The translations under genes were made by a program, and so were the position numbers. Shown here piece after piece: positions 1 through 8,894 of a stretch of 41,849 bases of DNA. Position 1 is the stretch's first letter; every line of letters starts with the position of its first letter. The stretch is from Clostridia bacterium (GTDB lineage: Bacteria; Bacillota; Clostridia; Oscillospirales; CAG-272). The notes beneath the pieces were generated by a model, which did no database searches, was not told where the DNA came from, and saw only the letters and a list, made by a program, of their open reading frames with translations. The stretch covers positions 1 to 41,849 of the forward strand of contig JAFXKD010000017.1 of NCBI GenBank assembly GCA_017531925.1, in the 5' to 3' direction.

Positions 1-279
1 GGTCGGCAAAAATCCCGTTACACCGTTCTCCACAATGCCGCCTGCGATCGTTCTGATACTATCAACATTAGCATCGCAAACATCTTTTCCAAGATATCCG
101 TGTATGTGCAGGTCGATAAATCCGGGGCTGATGTAGCCGCCCTCGGCATCGATCACTTCACAATTTTCGGGAATCTCAGTTTCATCTACTATTCCCTCAA
201 CCTTATCCGTCAGTAAAAGTATTTTATTTTCAATCATTCTATCTTTAAATATTATTTTTCCGTTCTTTATTGCAATCAT
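1..279 (-). CDS. nagA: N-acetylglucosamine-6-phosphate deacetylase, 5' part only
   Basis: NagA removes the acetyl group from GlcNAc-6-phosphate in the cytoplasm, feeding amino sugars to glycolysis. The 93 visible residues are the N-terminus. A small beta-sandwich half runs to about residue 45. It is followed by GGYISPGFIDLHIHG with the metal-binding HxH pair, GKD, and the GVTGFLPT strand typical of NagA rather than other amidohydrolases. The start is ATG at 279, with AAGAGG just upstream. The gene lies 20 bp after the CE2-type esterase stop, so it is very probably cotranscribed with the esterases and the GcnA-like hexosaminidase upstream. That placement fits release of GlcNAc inside the cell. 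The reading frame is open to the window edge, and about three quarters of the gene is missing. Confidence 0.9.
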   Translation of the reverse strand, partial: MIAIKNGKIIFKDRMIENKILLLTDKVEGIVDETEIPENCEVIDAEGGYISPGFIDLHIHGYLGKDVCDANVDSIRTIAGGIVENGVTGFLPT

Positions 280-299
280 AATTGCCTCTTAATGTTTTC

Positions 300-1601
300 T
301 TATTCAATATTCAAGCCTTCAATATATTCCGCAAGCGATTTTGCCCATCCGTCATAAGCTTCTTTTGTGGGATGCCCGTTAACGCCCTCAGCATTTGGTA
401 CAAATTCAAAGGGATTAAAAACCACCTTATCATCTATAAGTGCAGAAGCCATCTGTATGCCCTCCGTCACAGTGGGATGCTCTCCCGCCACACCGTAAAT
501 ACAGATAATATATGCGTTGGGATTGCTCTTTCTTACATCCATTACAAATTCAAGATAGTGGTCAAAGAATTTTTCCTTATAGTCCGAGTGCCCATTCATA
601 ATATATGACGCATCGTTCGTTCCAAGATTGATCACGATAACATCCGGTTCATCGTCAAACTCATATCGCTCGGTATTTTCAGAGGATTTCCAATTATAAA
701 GCGAAGCCATATTGATATCAGTCCACAAATAAGCTCTTGTGCAGATGCCGCTCCAAGCAATTATTGAAAAGTCTGCTCCGAGAAGCTCTGCTGTCTTGTA
801 TGCATATGCTTCTGTAGGAGAGGAATTTTCAATGCTCCACGCCTCGCCTCTTTTGCCGATGGATCCGTATCCCGCGGTCAAAGAGTCCCCGATAAACTCA
901 ATCTTAAGCTCGGATTTTTCAGGAACACTTGCAAACCTTGGAGAATCAAACGAGTGGAGAGTCCATTTCGCGTTTTGCATCTCGGTATCCTTAACGACTC
1001 TGATAACGTGAAAACCCTCCTCAAGATTATCAGCCACCTTGTAAGTGCTTCTGCCACTTGACACCTCAATGCGACCTGCATCTTCTCCGTCTATGTATAT
1101 CTTCATATAGCTTGTAAGATCCGACGTAAGTTCGACTGAAAGCGAGGTGCCGATTATCCCGATTTCTACCGCATTGGCGGTTTGATCAAGCTTTAAGCCG
1201 CCATCGACCGCATAGTAACGACCGAAGATATTAACGTATTTTTCGTCAAACGAATTAGCCTTTTCCGAGGTTATCTCTCCCACACAGTCAACTGTGATGT
1301 CCTTCTGAGCATTTTCATACTTGGCTGTGATTTTGACCCTTCCTAAACCGACGGCTTCAATATGACCATCGTGCACGGCAGCGACCGACGGATCGGAGCT
1401 TTCCCAAGTGAGCTGCGGAGATTCAATCTGCTCGCCGTCACAATATGCTGATCCTGATACCTCAACTTCTTCACCGACAAACATAGTTATCTTGTTCTGA
1501 TCCAATCTCACCTCGTATTCTGGTTCTTCCACCTGAAAAATATCACACGACGTTATGACCATCATAGTCAAGCATAAAACGATCGAGAGTAGCTTTTTCA
1601 T
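300..1601 (-). CDS. CE2-type SGNH acetylesterase lipoprotein with N-terminal Ig-like domain
   Basis: Probable surface carbohydrate esterase removing acetyl groups from polysaccharide. Residues 1-18 are a lipoprotein signal ending ITS-C19. Residues 30-105 are a Big_2-like Ig domain (LTWESSDPSVA...GLGRVKITA). Residues 115-220 form a jelly-roll like the N-terminal domain of CE2 enzymes. Residues 231-433 are the SGNH domain with FIGDSLTAGYG (Ser240), NLGTND and GHPT (His410). CE2 enzymes use a Ser-His pair, which agrees with the absence of an obvious partner acid. I place the start at ATG 1601, preceded by AAAGGAG. The upstream ATG at 1637 overlaps the previous gene and lacks a ribosome site. It sits 14 bp after the alpha/beta hydrolase gene. 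The Big_2 addition is less usual for CE2. Acetyl-xylan or acetyl-mannan as substrate is inferred from the family. Confidence 0.82.
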   Translation of the reverse strand: MKKLLSIVLCLTMMVITSCDIFQVEEPEYEVRLDQNKITMFVGEEVEVSGSAYCDGEQIESPQLTWESSDPSVAAVHDGHIEAVGLGRVKITAKYENAQKDITVDCVGEITSEKANSFDEKYVNIFGRYYAVDGGLKLDQTANAVEIGIIGTSLSVELTSDLTSYMKIYIDGEDAGRIEVSSGRSTYKVADNLEEGFHVIRVVKDTEMQNAKWTLHSFDSPRFASVPEKSELKIEFIGDSLTAGYGSIGKRGEAWSIENSSPTEAYAYKTAELLGADFSIIAWSGICTRAYLWTDINMASLYNWKSSENTERYEFDDEPDVIVINLGTNDASYIMNGHSDYKEKFFDHYLEFVMDVRKSNPNAYIICIYGVAGEHPTVTEGIQMASALIDDKVVFNPFEFVPNAEGVNGHPTKEAYDGWAKSLAEYIEGLNIE

Positions 1602-1615
1602 AAGATCAACTCCTT

Positions 1616-2422
1616 TTATAGGGTATTTTTTATCCATTCCAATGCTCGCTCAAACCACTCCTGACAAGAAGGAACGATCTGGGATTCATCTACTGCTGTG
1701 ACCTCGTTGGCAAGCGCAAGACCGTGCATTCCCTCCGGATATATATGTAATTCAACGGCAATATTCTTTTCCCTGAGCGCTATTTCAAACAGCTCGGAAT
1801 TTTTATATGATACTGCTTCATCAACGAAGGTATGCCAAATGAATGTTGGAGGAGTAGCATCCGTTACTTGTTTTTCTAATGACATACCTTCCACAAGCTC
1901 ATCATATTTATCACCGAGAAGATGACGGAACGAACCGCCGAGAGTGTGCTTACTCGTTATAACGGGATAGCCGAGCAAAAGTCCGTTCGGTTTAAGCTCC
2001 TCTTTAGCGCATCCCAAAGCATCCGAAATAAATCCCCTTGACCAAAAGCAAGAATAGGATGCTGCGAGGTGTCCGCCCGCCGAAAATCCCATCACCATTA
2101 TCTTATCAGCGTCAATAAGCCACTCATCCGCCCTTTCACGAAGCATCTGAACCACTCTGCCAAGCTCGAAGAGCGCGGTTGGATAATGAGCATACGGATG
2201 AACTGAATAATTAAGCACAACCGCATTATATCCGTGCGCCATAAACTGTAATGCTATGGGCTCTCCCTCTCTATATGAAACAGAGCAATATGCACCGCCC
2301 GGACAGATAACCACAACAGGGCGCTTTTTCGGTGGCATTTCAGAATTTTCCTGCCAAAAATAAGTGGTGGCAAATGCGCCCACAGAACCACTTTCATTTA
2401 TCTTGATAATCCGGTTTAACAC
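1616..2422 (-). CDS. alpha/beta-hydrolase, acetyl-esterase-like
   Basis: Small serine esterase of the alpha/beta-hydrolase superfamily (Abhydrolase_3 / BD-FAE-like group), 268 residues and no signal peptide, so cytoplasmic. An oxyanion motif CPGGAY lies near residue 40. The nucleophile elbow GFSAGG carries Ser114, the acid is probably Asp201 in HTFVDEAV, and the base is His233 in GMHGLA. Relatives beside glycosidases remove acetyl or feruloyl groups from imported oligosaccharides. I choose GTG at 2422 as start because AGAGG lies 8 nt upstream. A GTG at 2431 overlaps that site. The gene lies 22 bp after the GH20 stop, inside the same operon. With the CE2 lipoprotein it gives an outside/inside pair of esterases. 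The exact ester is unknown. Confidence 0.8.
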   Translation of the reverse strand: MLNRIIKINESGSVGAFATTYFWQENSEMPPKKRPVVVICPGGAYCSVSYREGEPIALQFMAHGYNAVVLNYSVHPYAHYPTALFELGRVVQMLRERADEWLIDADKIMVMGFSAGGHLAASYSCFWSRGFISDALGCAKEELKPNGLLLGYPVITSKHTLGGSFRHLLGDKYDELVEGMSLEKQVTDATPPTFIWHTFVDEAVSYKNSELFEIALREKNIAVELHIYPEGMHGLALANEVTAVDESQIVPSCQEWFERALEWIKNTL

Positions 2423-2444
2423 ACATACCACCTCTTTTTTGAAA

Positions 2445-4280
2445 TTATATTACATATACAGAGTGGATCCCCATCCACGTCGTCCAAAGAAGCATATCAA
2501 GCTCTGCATTGACGTTATCCAACGGGACTAAATCCTCACTAAGCTCAAAGATCTCCGTTACCTCTCCGTTCAAGTAAGAAAGAACTAACAGCTTGACCGT
2601 ATTGAGCCTCTCTATCATTCCGCCGATCCTCAGATCGTGAGTCTGGAAGCCGTTTGATTTGTTTTCCGATATCCATTGAATATAAAAAGCAGCCTTGAAC
2701 TCGGATAATCTTCGGATCAATTCGGGAATATCGATCTTCGCGATCTTTTCCAAGGATGAAAGATCCTTGCTATGATAGGCGGCTCTGAGCCTCAAGCCGA
2801 GATCCCATTTGATCTCAAGCGCATCGCAAAGAAGCATCATGACCTCAAACATCTTTTTCTCACTGCCCGTGCATTCATCATAAACGGCGCTCAACCTGTT
2901 TTTATGCGTAACGATCTGCTCGGTTATTTCATATTTTTGAAGAATAGAATCATACATTCCGGAGAGCGGATCATTGTATAGCATTATCTTCGGTAGCTTG
3001 CCAAAAAGATAGCTCTCCTCTACTCTGCTTTCAGCTAAGAAGTCAAGATCGCCAACGCGGTATTGATCAAGCGTGAGCCCGCAGTATCTTTGCAGAGCAT
3101 CACTCACGTTGCTATCCGAAATACTCTCTCCGTATGCGTGCAAGGAATACTGAATAATGGACGGAAGTGCGGAAAACAACGATGCTTCGGCACCGTCATC
3201 GCTCCAAGCGGTTAAAATAACGGAGCGGATACCGTAACGGTCACACGCAGCAAGCATTTTTCTTCCGAGGACGAGAGCAAATTCAGTAGAAGGGTTCCAT
3301 CCCATCCACTTACAAGCACCTCCGGCAAATATTACCTCATTACCCGTTTTGATGTGACTTTCAAACATATTATCGATCACGCGCTCGTCGCGATTCCAAT
3401 AATCCCAATATACCAGACCAACGCTCTTAGGTATGCTCTCGCATATTTCATCCGAAAGACATTTATCCGCGGAATAGTATCCGCCGCCAAACGCCTCTCT
3501 GAAATACATATCACTCCATATCTCAGCGGTAAAACCGTATTTTCCGGCAATATTCATAACCATATCTATATGACGCTTAAGAAGATCGTGCTTCTCCTCA
3601 TATCCATACGTATCCATATGCTTGCCGCGTCCCACAAGATATGCCTCATCCATTCCTATATGCACGTGTTTGCTCTTAAAGCAATGGTTGATGGTTGAAA
3701 AAATATTATTGATCAACGTATAAGTCCTGTCACTGTCTATCAAAAGGATATCAGCGGTATCGTTACACTGTGCATACTCAGGCCACTTAAACAAGCAGTT
3801 AAGGTGAGCAAGCGTCTGGATGCACGGCACAAGCTCCATACCAAGCTCATCCGCATAGCGATCCATCTCTTTTAGCTCATCAAAGCTGTATCTACCGCGC
3901 AAATGACCGTAAAAAGGCTCATTTTCAACCTGCATAACGTCTTCCATGTACATATATACTCTGTCATATCCAAAGCTTGCAAGTCTGATAAACAGCTCCT
4001 TCATCGACTTCACGGTAGGCACCGCGTTTCTCGCGGTATCCACAAGGTAGCCAAGATGGTCGATCCTCTTGCTCTGTGAAAGCTCGGTGATCCCTTCTCC
4101 ATACATAGAGATAAGCCCAAGAGCCTTAAAGAGATCAACACGGTCATTATAGTGAATGACGAACTGCTCCTTATCCCTTTTTACGGAAAAGCCGTCCATA
4201 TCGCATTGCTCTGACAGTATATTAAGCCCATCAATTCTCAAATATTTTTTTGCATCTGAAATCACTTCTTTTTTTGGCAT
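2445..4280 (-). CDS. GcnA-like beta-N-acetylhexosaminidase (GH20)
   Basis: Exo-acting hexosaminidase that would release GlcNAc or GalNAc from imported oligosaccharides. There is no signal peptide, so it is cytoplasmic, like streptococcal GcnA, whose length (about 630 residues) is close to the 611 seen here. A (beta/alpha)8 region starts near residue 75 with VDTARNAVPT. HIGMDEA at 207-213 carries the GH20 Asp211-Glu212 pair used in substrate-assisted catalysis, with Met instead of the usual second Gly. A helical C-terminal region (about 430-611) follows. The start overlaps the end of the GH43 gene by 19 bp and has AGGAGAG upstream, suggesting translational coupling. NagA three genes later would handle the product after phosphorylation. 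Family call is good; the precise specificity is inference. Confidence 0.8.
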   Translation of the reverse strand: MPKKEVISDAKKYLRIDGLNILSEQCDMDGFSVKRDKEQFVIHYNDRVDLFKALGLISMYGEGITELSQSKRIDHLGYLVDTARNAVPTVKSMKELFIRLASFGYDRVYMYMEDVMQVENEPFYGHLRGRYSFDELKEMDRYADELGMELVPCIQTLAHLNCLFKWPEYAQCNDTADILLIDSDRTYTLINNIFSTINHCFKSKHVHIGMDEAYLVGRGKHMDTYGYEEKHDLLKRHIDMVMNIAGKYGFTAEIWSDMYFREAFGGGYYSADKCLSDEICESIPKSVGLVYWDYWNRDERVIDNMFESHIKTGNEVIFAGGACKWMGWNPSTEFALVLGRKMLAACDRYGIRSVILTAWSDDGAEASLFSALPSIIQYSLHAYGESISDSNVSDALQRYCGLTLDQYRVGDLDFLAESRVEESYLFGKLPKIMLYNDPLSGMYDSILQKYEITEQIVTHKNRLSAVYDECTGSEKKMFEVMMLLCDALEIKWDLGLRLRAAYHSKDLSSLEKIAKIDIPELIRRLSEFKAAFYIQWISENKSNGFQTHDLRIGGMIERLNTVKLLVLSYLNGEVTEIFELSEDLVPLDNVNAELDMLLWTTWMGIHSVYVI

Positions 4281-5302
4281 AACACTCTCCTGCTCATATC
4301 AACCGTAGCCGCTCTTCTCTCAAATTCGCGCGGACTTCTAACAATGCTTCTCTCTCCCGAGGGCGAAACAAGTCTTCTGTTGATACCAACAGGAGCGCCC
4401 ATTACGGGATAATCGTTCTTATCAAAATCAATTTTCTGAATGCAGGTGTGACGGTCCATATCCACACGCATAGGATTGGATTTAAGCAAGCAATGATATG
4501 CACACCAGACCTCCCTGCCGTCAGGGGACGTAAAGAAGGAAGCGTGTCCAACGCCGTAAACTCCGTTACCCTTGACAAATAAGGGCTCGGGATGCTTTAC
4601 CCAGTTTTTCGCGTTGCAGATCTCTCCGCCCTTGTATTCCAGAACGCCAAGGCAGTAATCGTCGGACCAGCAGCCGTTCGCCGAATATATTATGTAGAGT
4701 CTGCTTCCTCTCTGTAAGAAGAAGGCTCCTTCGGTTATCGAATATTCCCTGTAACCCTCCGCAAGCTCCCAATCAAGCGTTGCGCGGGTGATTTCCGCCT
4801 TATTGTCGGTAAAGGTAAGAGGATCGCTCATCTCTCTAATAACAAGCACCTGCTGACCCTCAACGACCTCCGAGTAGCATATATACTGCTTTCCGTCAAT
4901 GATCGTGCAAGTAGGATCTATTGCAAAAATCGAAGGATCGGGCTTGGAGCCGAATTCAAACCCATCAAACGGATCCTCTGTTTTTGACTTAAGAATAAGA
5001 GGCTGCTTCCTGACAGCGAAGAGATTATCGTCCCACTCCTCGCGACAACTCGTGTATATATACCATCTGTTACCGAATTTATACATTTCAGGCGCCCACA
5101 TAGGTCCAAAGGTGCCATCGGATCCGCATTCATATATGATCTTGCTATCCCCGCCCCTGAGAATGTCTCCAACCTTTTTAGAACGGTGCAGTGTCAACTG
5201 ATTACACTGGCAAGACGCTATAAAATAATAATACCCTGTCTTTTGATCATAAGTAATAAACGGGTCAGAATAATTAAACTGTGACAATGGATTAGAAAAC
5301 AT
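4262..5302 (-). CDS. GH43 glycosidase, cytoplasmic
   Basis: Five-bladed beta-propeller glycosidase of family GH43 (alpha-L-arabinofuranosidase or beta-xylosidase activities are usual). The three family carboxylates are visible: Asp13 (YSDPF, base), Asp129 (FAIDPT, pKa modulator) and Glu191 (SITEGAF, acid). WAPEM near 69-73 is another family hallmark. The protein is 346 residues, about one propeller, with no signal peptide, so it acts inside the cell. A clean AGGAGG lies 6 nt before ATG 5302. It follows the metallophosphoesterase gene after a 165-bp gap with a stem-loop and overlaps the GH20 gene. It may start a sub-operon of five intracellular or processing enzymes. The substrate is not readable from sequence; an arabinose or xylose side chain is the family default. 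Confidence 0.85.
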   Translation of the reverse strand: MFSNPLSQFNYSDPFITYDQKTGYYYFIASCQCNQLTLHRSKKVGDILRGGDSKIIYECGSDGTFGPMWAPEMYKFGNRWYIYTSCREEWDDNLFAVRKQPLILKSKTEDPFDGFEFGSKPDPSIFAIDPTCTIIDGKQYICYSEVVEGQQVLVIREMSDPLTFTDNKAEITRATLDWELAEGYREYSITEGAFFLQRGSRLYIIYSANGCWSDDYCLGVLEYKGGEICNAKNWVKHPEPLFVKGNGVYGVGHASFFTSPDGREVWCAYHCLLKSNPMRVDMDRHTCIQKIDFDKNDYPVMGAPVGINRRLVSPSGERSIVRSPREFERRAATVDMSRRVLCQKKK

Positions 5303-5467
5303 TTTTACCTCCTATTGCATAAAGATTAATGTTTGTTTTTATATATAAAATCTATTTCTATAGACCAAATTTCAAAGTTAAGTATTGCTTTTGATATATA
5401 TTATAAAAATGGGGTTACCCTTTGCTCCCTGAGGGGAGCAAAGGGATAATGTTAAATTGTTAAAATA
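5303..5467. other. intergenic spacer, possible internal start region
   Basis: AT-rich spacer between the metallophosphoesterase and GH43 genes. It holds the perfect stem-loop listed separately and, on the minus strand, a weak promoter-like pair (TTGGTC, 17 nt, TATATA, about 5340-5370). The promoter match is poor and is recorded only as a possibility. Confidence 0.4.
5418..5445 (-). terminator. 12-bp perfect stem-loop, partial terminator
   Basis: Arms CCCTTTGCTCCC and its exact complement are separated by TGAG. On the minus strand the stem is followed by AACCCCA and then TTTTT, so the T-run comes 8-9 nt late for a classical terminator. It may act as a leaky terminator or RNA-end stabiliser after the metallophosphoesterase gene. 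Confidence 0.6.
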
Positions 5468-7249
5468 TTAGTGCTGTGTATAATCAGAAACAAGTGTGAA
5501 ATTATCAAGATAAATTTCTTTATCTGCCATTTCTTCATTAGCATAAGAGCCGTAGAAGAAGAATCCTGTTACAACTGATTCGGAGTTAAGAGCCTCTCCG
5601 TTTTTGATCATATCAGAAAGCGGGAATGCAAACCATCCCTTGTATCCTGCAACGGATGAGCCCTGAGTAGCACCAAAGCATCCGTCATCGCTGTGTGAAA
5701 GCGATATCCAAGCATCGGAGCCGTCCGCCTTGTAATAGAAGGGGGTAGAGCTTTCGTTGTTATCGGTCTTATAAGGTGTGTCGTGACCTTCAACGAGGAG
5801 TCCCATACAAGCCTTGCGCAAATCGATGTTATTGGTGGAAAGATCCATCCAAACCATAAGGTACTGATTATCGCCAATAGCACCGTAAGTACCCATATCA
5901 AATCTGATCTCCATGTTGTTGCCCATATTTGATTTATTCCATACGCTTCTCTTTACAGCAAGCGCATTTGAGCCATTCAATCCCACACCGGGCTTAACCT
6001 GTGCAAAGATCTCATCGATCTTAGCGCTTGACGATGTATCGTTTTCGTATCCGGACACTCTGATAGACGTCTCGCTCTCGAAATCATGTGTTGTTCCGTC
6101 GGCGAAATCATCTGCCAATCTGTAATCGTCCCACTCCTCGATTCTTCCGTCGAGATATGAGAAATATGTTCTTACTACATCGGGCTTTTCTTCATTGATA
6201 ACGAACACGCGGGCACCGTCTGTTCTTTCATCGTGATAAAGATTGGAGCGGATAGTGCCTGCATAGCTGAGGATAATTCCGCCGTAATCAACAGCAAAAT
6301 TATTAATATGGTCATGACCGTTTACAACAGCCTTTATATCTCCGCGCCAAAGCATTGCGGAATACAAGCCGGAGTTCATAGCGGACGCATAAACATCCTC
6401 CAACTTCAATCCGGAATGCTTCATAGTTTCTCTGTTTGTCCAAGCGGTGTATGTTTCCTGCAACGGAATATGGAAAGCCATCAGGCCATATACCTTTTCG
6501 CCCGCATACTCTTCAAGCTGCTGGGATGTTTCTATGTACCAAGACAGCTGATCTCCACGGATCCAGTCATACTGCACGCCGGTGTGTCCGTTAAACTCTG
6601 ATTTTGAAGGGAAATACTTGTCCTGATCCGCCTTTGAAAGGTGTGCGCCGGAATCAAGAGCCCAGATCGCAAATTTCACCTTATCGCTGTCATGACCGTA
6701 AACGGGGATAACGTAGTTTCCAACACCGTAAAGCTCTTCCACATCCTTGGAAATGCAATACTCAAATTCCTGATATACGGGATGCTGATCCTCATTGGGC
6801 ATACCGATATCATCGTGGTTACCATATACGTGCATCCAGGGGATCTGCTTTTCTTCAACGTACGCCATTACCTTTGATAGAGATTCTCTGATAGCAGCGG
6901 GGCTGTTGGCAGAACCGTTTGCAAAGTTGTCGCCGTCAAGTATGATAAGATCGGGGTTCTCACGGTCCACAAGGAGCTTTATATCCTCCTTCATCTGCGA
7001 GATGCCCGTATCATTTCCGTGAAGATGTAAGTCCGACATTACAAGTACCTTAAATTTTCCGTCTTCATTAAAGTGCAAATCTATCTTTGTTTCTAAAGTT
7101 TCTTTCAATTCTGCAAATTCATCGACCTCAGGAGGGTTATTACCCTGATTGTCGGTAGTAGTTGTCTGTCCCGGGATAAGCTCACAACCAAATAAGCAAA
7201 GCATTGCAAGGCACAAGCATCCCGCTAACATTTTTTTCAAAAGTTTCAT
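5468..7249 (-). CDS. metallophosphoesterase lipoprotein with C-terminal beta-sandwich module
   Basis: Calcineurin-type phosphoesterase anchored outside the cell. The lipobox is LFG-C22, followed by a Thr/Asn-rich linker. The metal-site motifs occur in family order: DLH (Asp73, His75), GDN (106-108), GNHD (143-146), His260 and GHDH (311-314). Residues about 385-593 form a separate beta-rich domain ending LDNFTLVS, like carbohydrate-binding or discoidin-type modules. ATG 7249 has AAGGAG 6 nt upstream. A phosphatase is unusual among glycan-degrading genes. Its position after the modular lipoprotein and solute-binding protein suggests removal of phosphate, or cleavage of phosphodiesters, on the target glycan or on teichoic-acid-like material. 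That role is inference; the enzyme superfamily call is firm. Confidence 0.85.
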   Translation of the reverse strand: MKLLKKMLAGCLCLAMLCLFGCELIPGQTTTTDNQGNNPPEVDEFAELKETLETKIDLHFNEDGKFKVLVMSDLHLHGNDTGISQMKEDIKLLVDRENPDLIILDGDNFANGSANSPAAIRESLSKVMAYVEEKQIPWMHVYGNHDDIGMPNEDQHPVYQEFEYCISKDVEELYGVGNYVIPVYGHDSDKVKFAIWALDSGAHLSKADQDKYFPSKSEFNGHTGVQYDWIRGDQLSWYIETSQQLEEYAGEKVYGLMAFHIPLQETYTAWTNRETMKHSGLKLEDVYASAMNSGLYSAMLWRGDIKAVVNGHDHINNFAVDYGGIILSYAGTIRSNLYHDERTDGARVFVINEEKPDVVRTYFSYLDGRIEEWDDYRLADDFADGTTHDFESETSIRVSGYENDTSSSAKIDEIFAQVKPGVGLNGSNALAVKRSVWNKSNMGNNMEIRFDMGTYGAIGDNQYLMVWMDLSTNNIDLRKACMGLLVEGHDTPYKTDNNESSTPFYYKADGSDAWISLSHSDDGCFGATQGSSVAGYKGWFAFPLSDMIKNGEALNSESVVTGFFFYGSYANEEMADKEIYLDNFTLVSDYTQH

Positions 7250-7409
7250 AGTATTCTCCTTTTGTTGTAAAATACAACAATAGTATTACTGACAGATCAC
7301 AGCTGATACAGTGTGATCCATCAATAATACATAGCTTTTTTTCAGGCGGAGTCCGCCCCGTAGGGGGCAGGCTCCAACCTCAACAGTATTGATTCAGAAT
7401 ATTCTGGAA
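7250..7409 (-). other. 160-bp intercistronic region with three stem-loops
   Basis: Read on the minus strand, three hairpins follow one another. The first is a 12-bp GC-rich stem (7348-7375) with one mismatch and no T-run. The second is GATCACA/TGTGATC (7295-7318). The third is TTGTTGTA/TACAACAA with a 3-nt loop (7262-7280), whose 3' arm abuts the AAGGAG of the phosphoesterase gene. The last could influence ribosome access. No convincing promoter was seen. Confidence 0.6.
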
Positions 7410-8894
7410 TTATTCGTTCATTCCTGCCTTTACAGCAGAGATGTAGAAGCAATCACCAGTCATAAGACCCTCAGCGTCGAAGAGTCTGATTCTGAGCTCG
7501 GATACGTCTGCCATTGAGCAAACGCCGTCACCTGCGTGAGATACGCTGCCGGAGTTCATAAGCTCTGCGGAAATTCTGACCTCGGTCCATTCACCGGGAG
7601 CGATAACTGTGTCTGCGCCCCAAGCTACACCCATTGAGAATGTAACGTTTGTAGGATTGTAAACCCAGTAAGAAACGTAATCGTACTCCTCAAAGTTACC
7701 GTCATTGTAAGGTGTTGTAAGGATAACGTAGTTGCTACCCTGTCCGTCTGTGTTGCAAAGAACCTTAAGAGAGCCAAGATCGTCACCGTGTTTCATCTCT
7801 GTGTCGATAGAAATGGAGTGGCAATCGTCCCAGTAAAGACGTACTCTGCCAAGATCCTCTTCGTTTTCGAACTTCATTGCGATGTCATCAGCAACTGCAG
7901 GCTGTTCGGGAGCGGGCTCGTTCTTGCCGCCCTTAACTGCGGAGATGTAGAAGTAGTCGCCTGTCATGAGACCTTCAGCATCCATAAGTCTGATTCTGAG
8001 CTCGGATACGTCTGCCATTGAGCAAACGCCGTCGCCCTGGTGAGATACGTTGCCGGAGTTCATAAGCTCTGCAGGGATTCTTACTTCGATCCATTCACCG
8101 GGAGTGATAACTGTGTCTGCACCCCAAGCAACGCCCATTCCGAAGGTTACGTTTGTAGGATTGTATACCCAGTAAGAAATGTAGTCGTATTCTTCGAAAT
8201 TACCGTCGTTGTAGGGAGTTGTAAGGATAACGTAGTTGCTACCCTGTCCGTCTGTAAGGCATGTTACCTTAAGAGATCCAAGGTCATCACCATGCTTCAT
8301 CTCTGTGTCGATAGAAAGCTCGTGGCAATCGTCCCAGTTAAGACGTACTCTGCCAAGATCTTCTTCGTTTTCGAACTTCATTGCTATATCATCAGCAACT
8401 GTGGGCTCTTCGGGAGCGGGCTCGTTCTTACCTGCCTTTACAGCAGAGATGTAGAAGTAATCACCAGTCATAAGACCTTCAGCATCGAAGAGTCTGATTC
8501 TGAGCTCGGATACGTCGGCCATTGAGCAAACGCCGTCACCTGCGTGAGATACGTTTCCGGAGTTCATAAGATCTGCGGGGATTCTTACCTCGGTCCATTC
8601 ACCGGGAGCGATAACTGTGTCTGCACCCCAAGCTACACCCATTGAGAATGTAACGTTTGTGGGATTGTAAACCCAGTAAGAAACGTAATCGTACTCCTCA
8701 AAGTTACCGTCGTTGTAAGGTGTTGTAAGGATAACGTAGTTACTTCCCTGTCCGTCTGTAAGGCAAGTTACCTTAAGAGAACCAAGGTCATCACCGTGCT
8801 TCATTTCTGTGTCGATGGAGAGAGAATGGCAATCCCAGAAAGGACGTACTCTGCCGAGATCCTCTTCATTCTCGAACTTCATTGCGATATCATC
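7410..8894 (-). repeat. three tandem near-identical 501-504 bp coding repeats
   Basis: Units run 8894-8394, 8393-7890 and 7889-7410 (the last ends at the stop). The spacing measured between the conserved FENEED-coding sites is 501 and 504 bp. In 181 aligned bases of the first and last unit I count 11 differences, so identity is high at the DNA level. Copy number could change by recombination. Confidence 0.88.

Noticed and set aside
7788..8525. Plus-strand open frames opposite the repeat protein (for example 8040-8525)
   Set aside because: They repeat in step with the 501-504 bp coding repeats on the minus strand, lack ribosome sites and are mirror frames of a strongly coding sequence.
7410..8894. 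CRISPR-like periodic repeat
   Set aside because: Units are about 500 bp, encode protein modules in one frame and have no spacers or cas genes.
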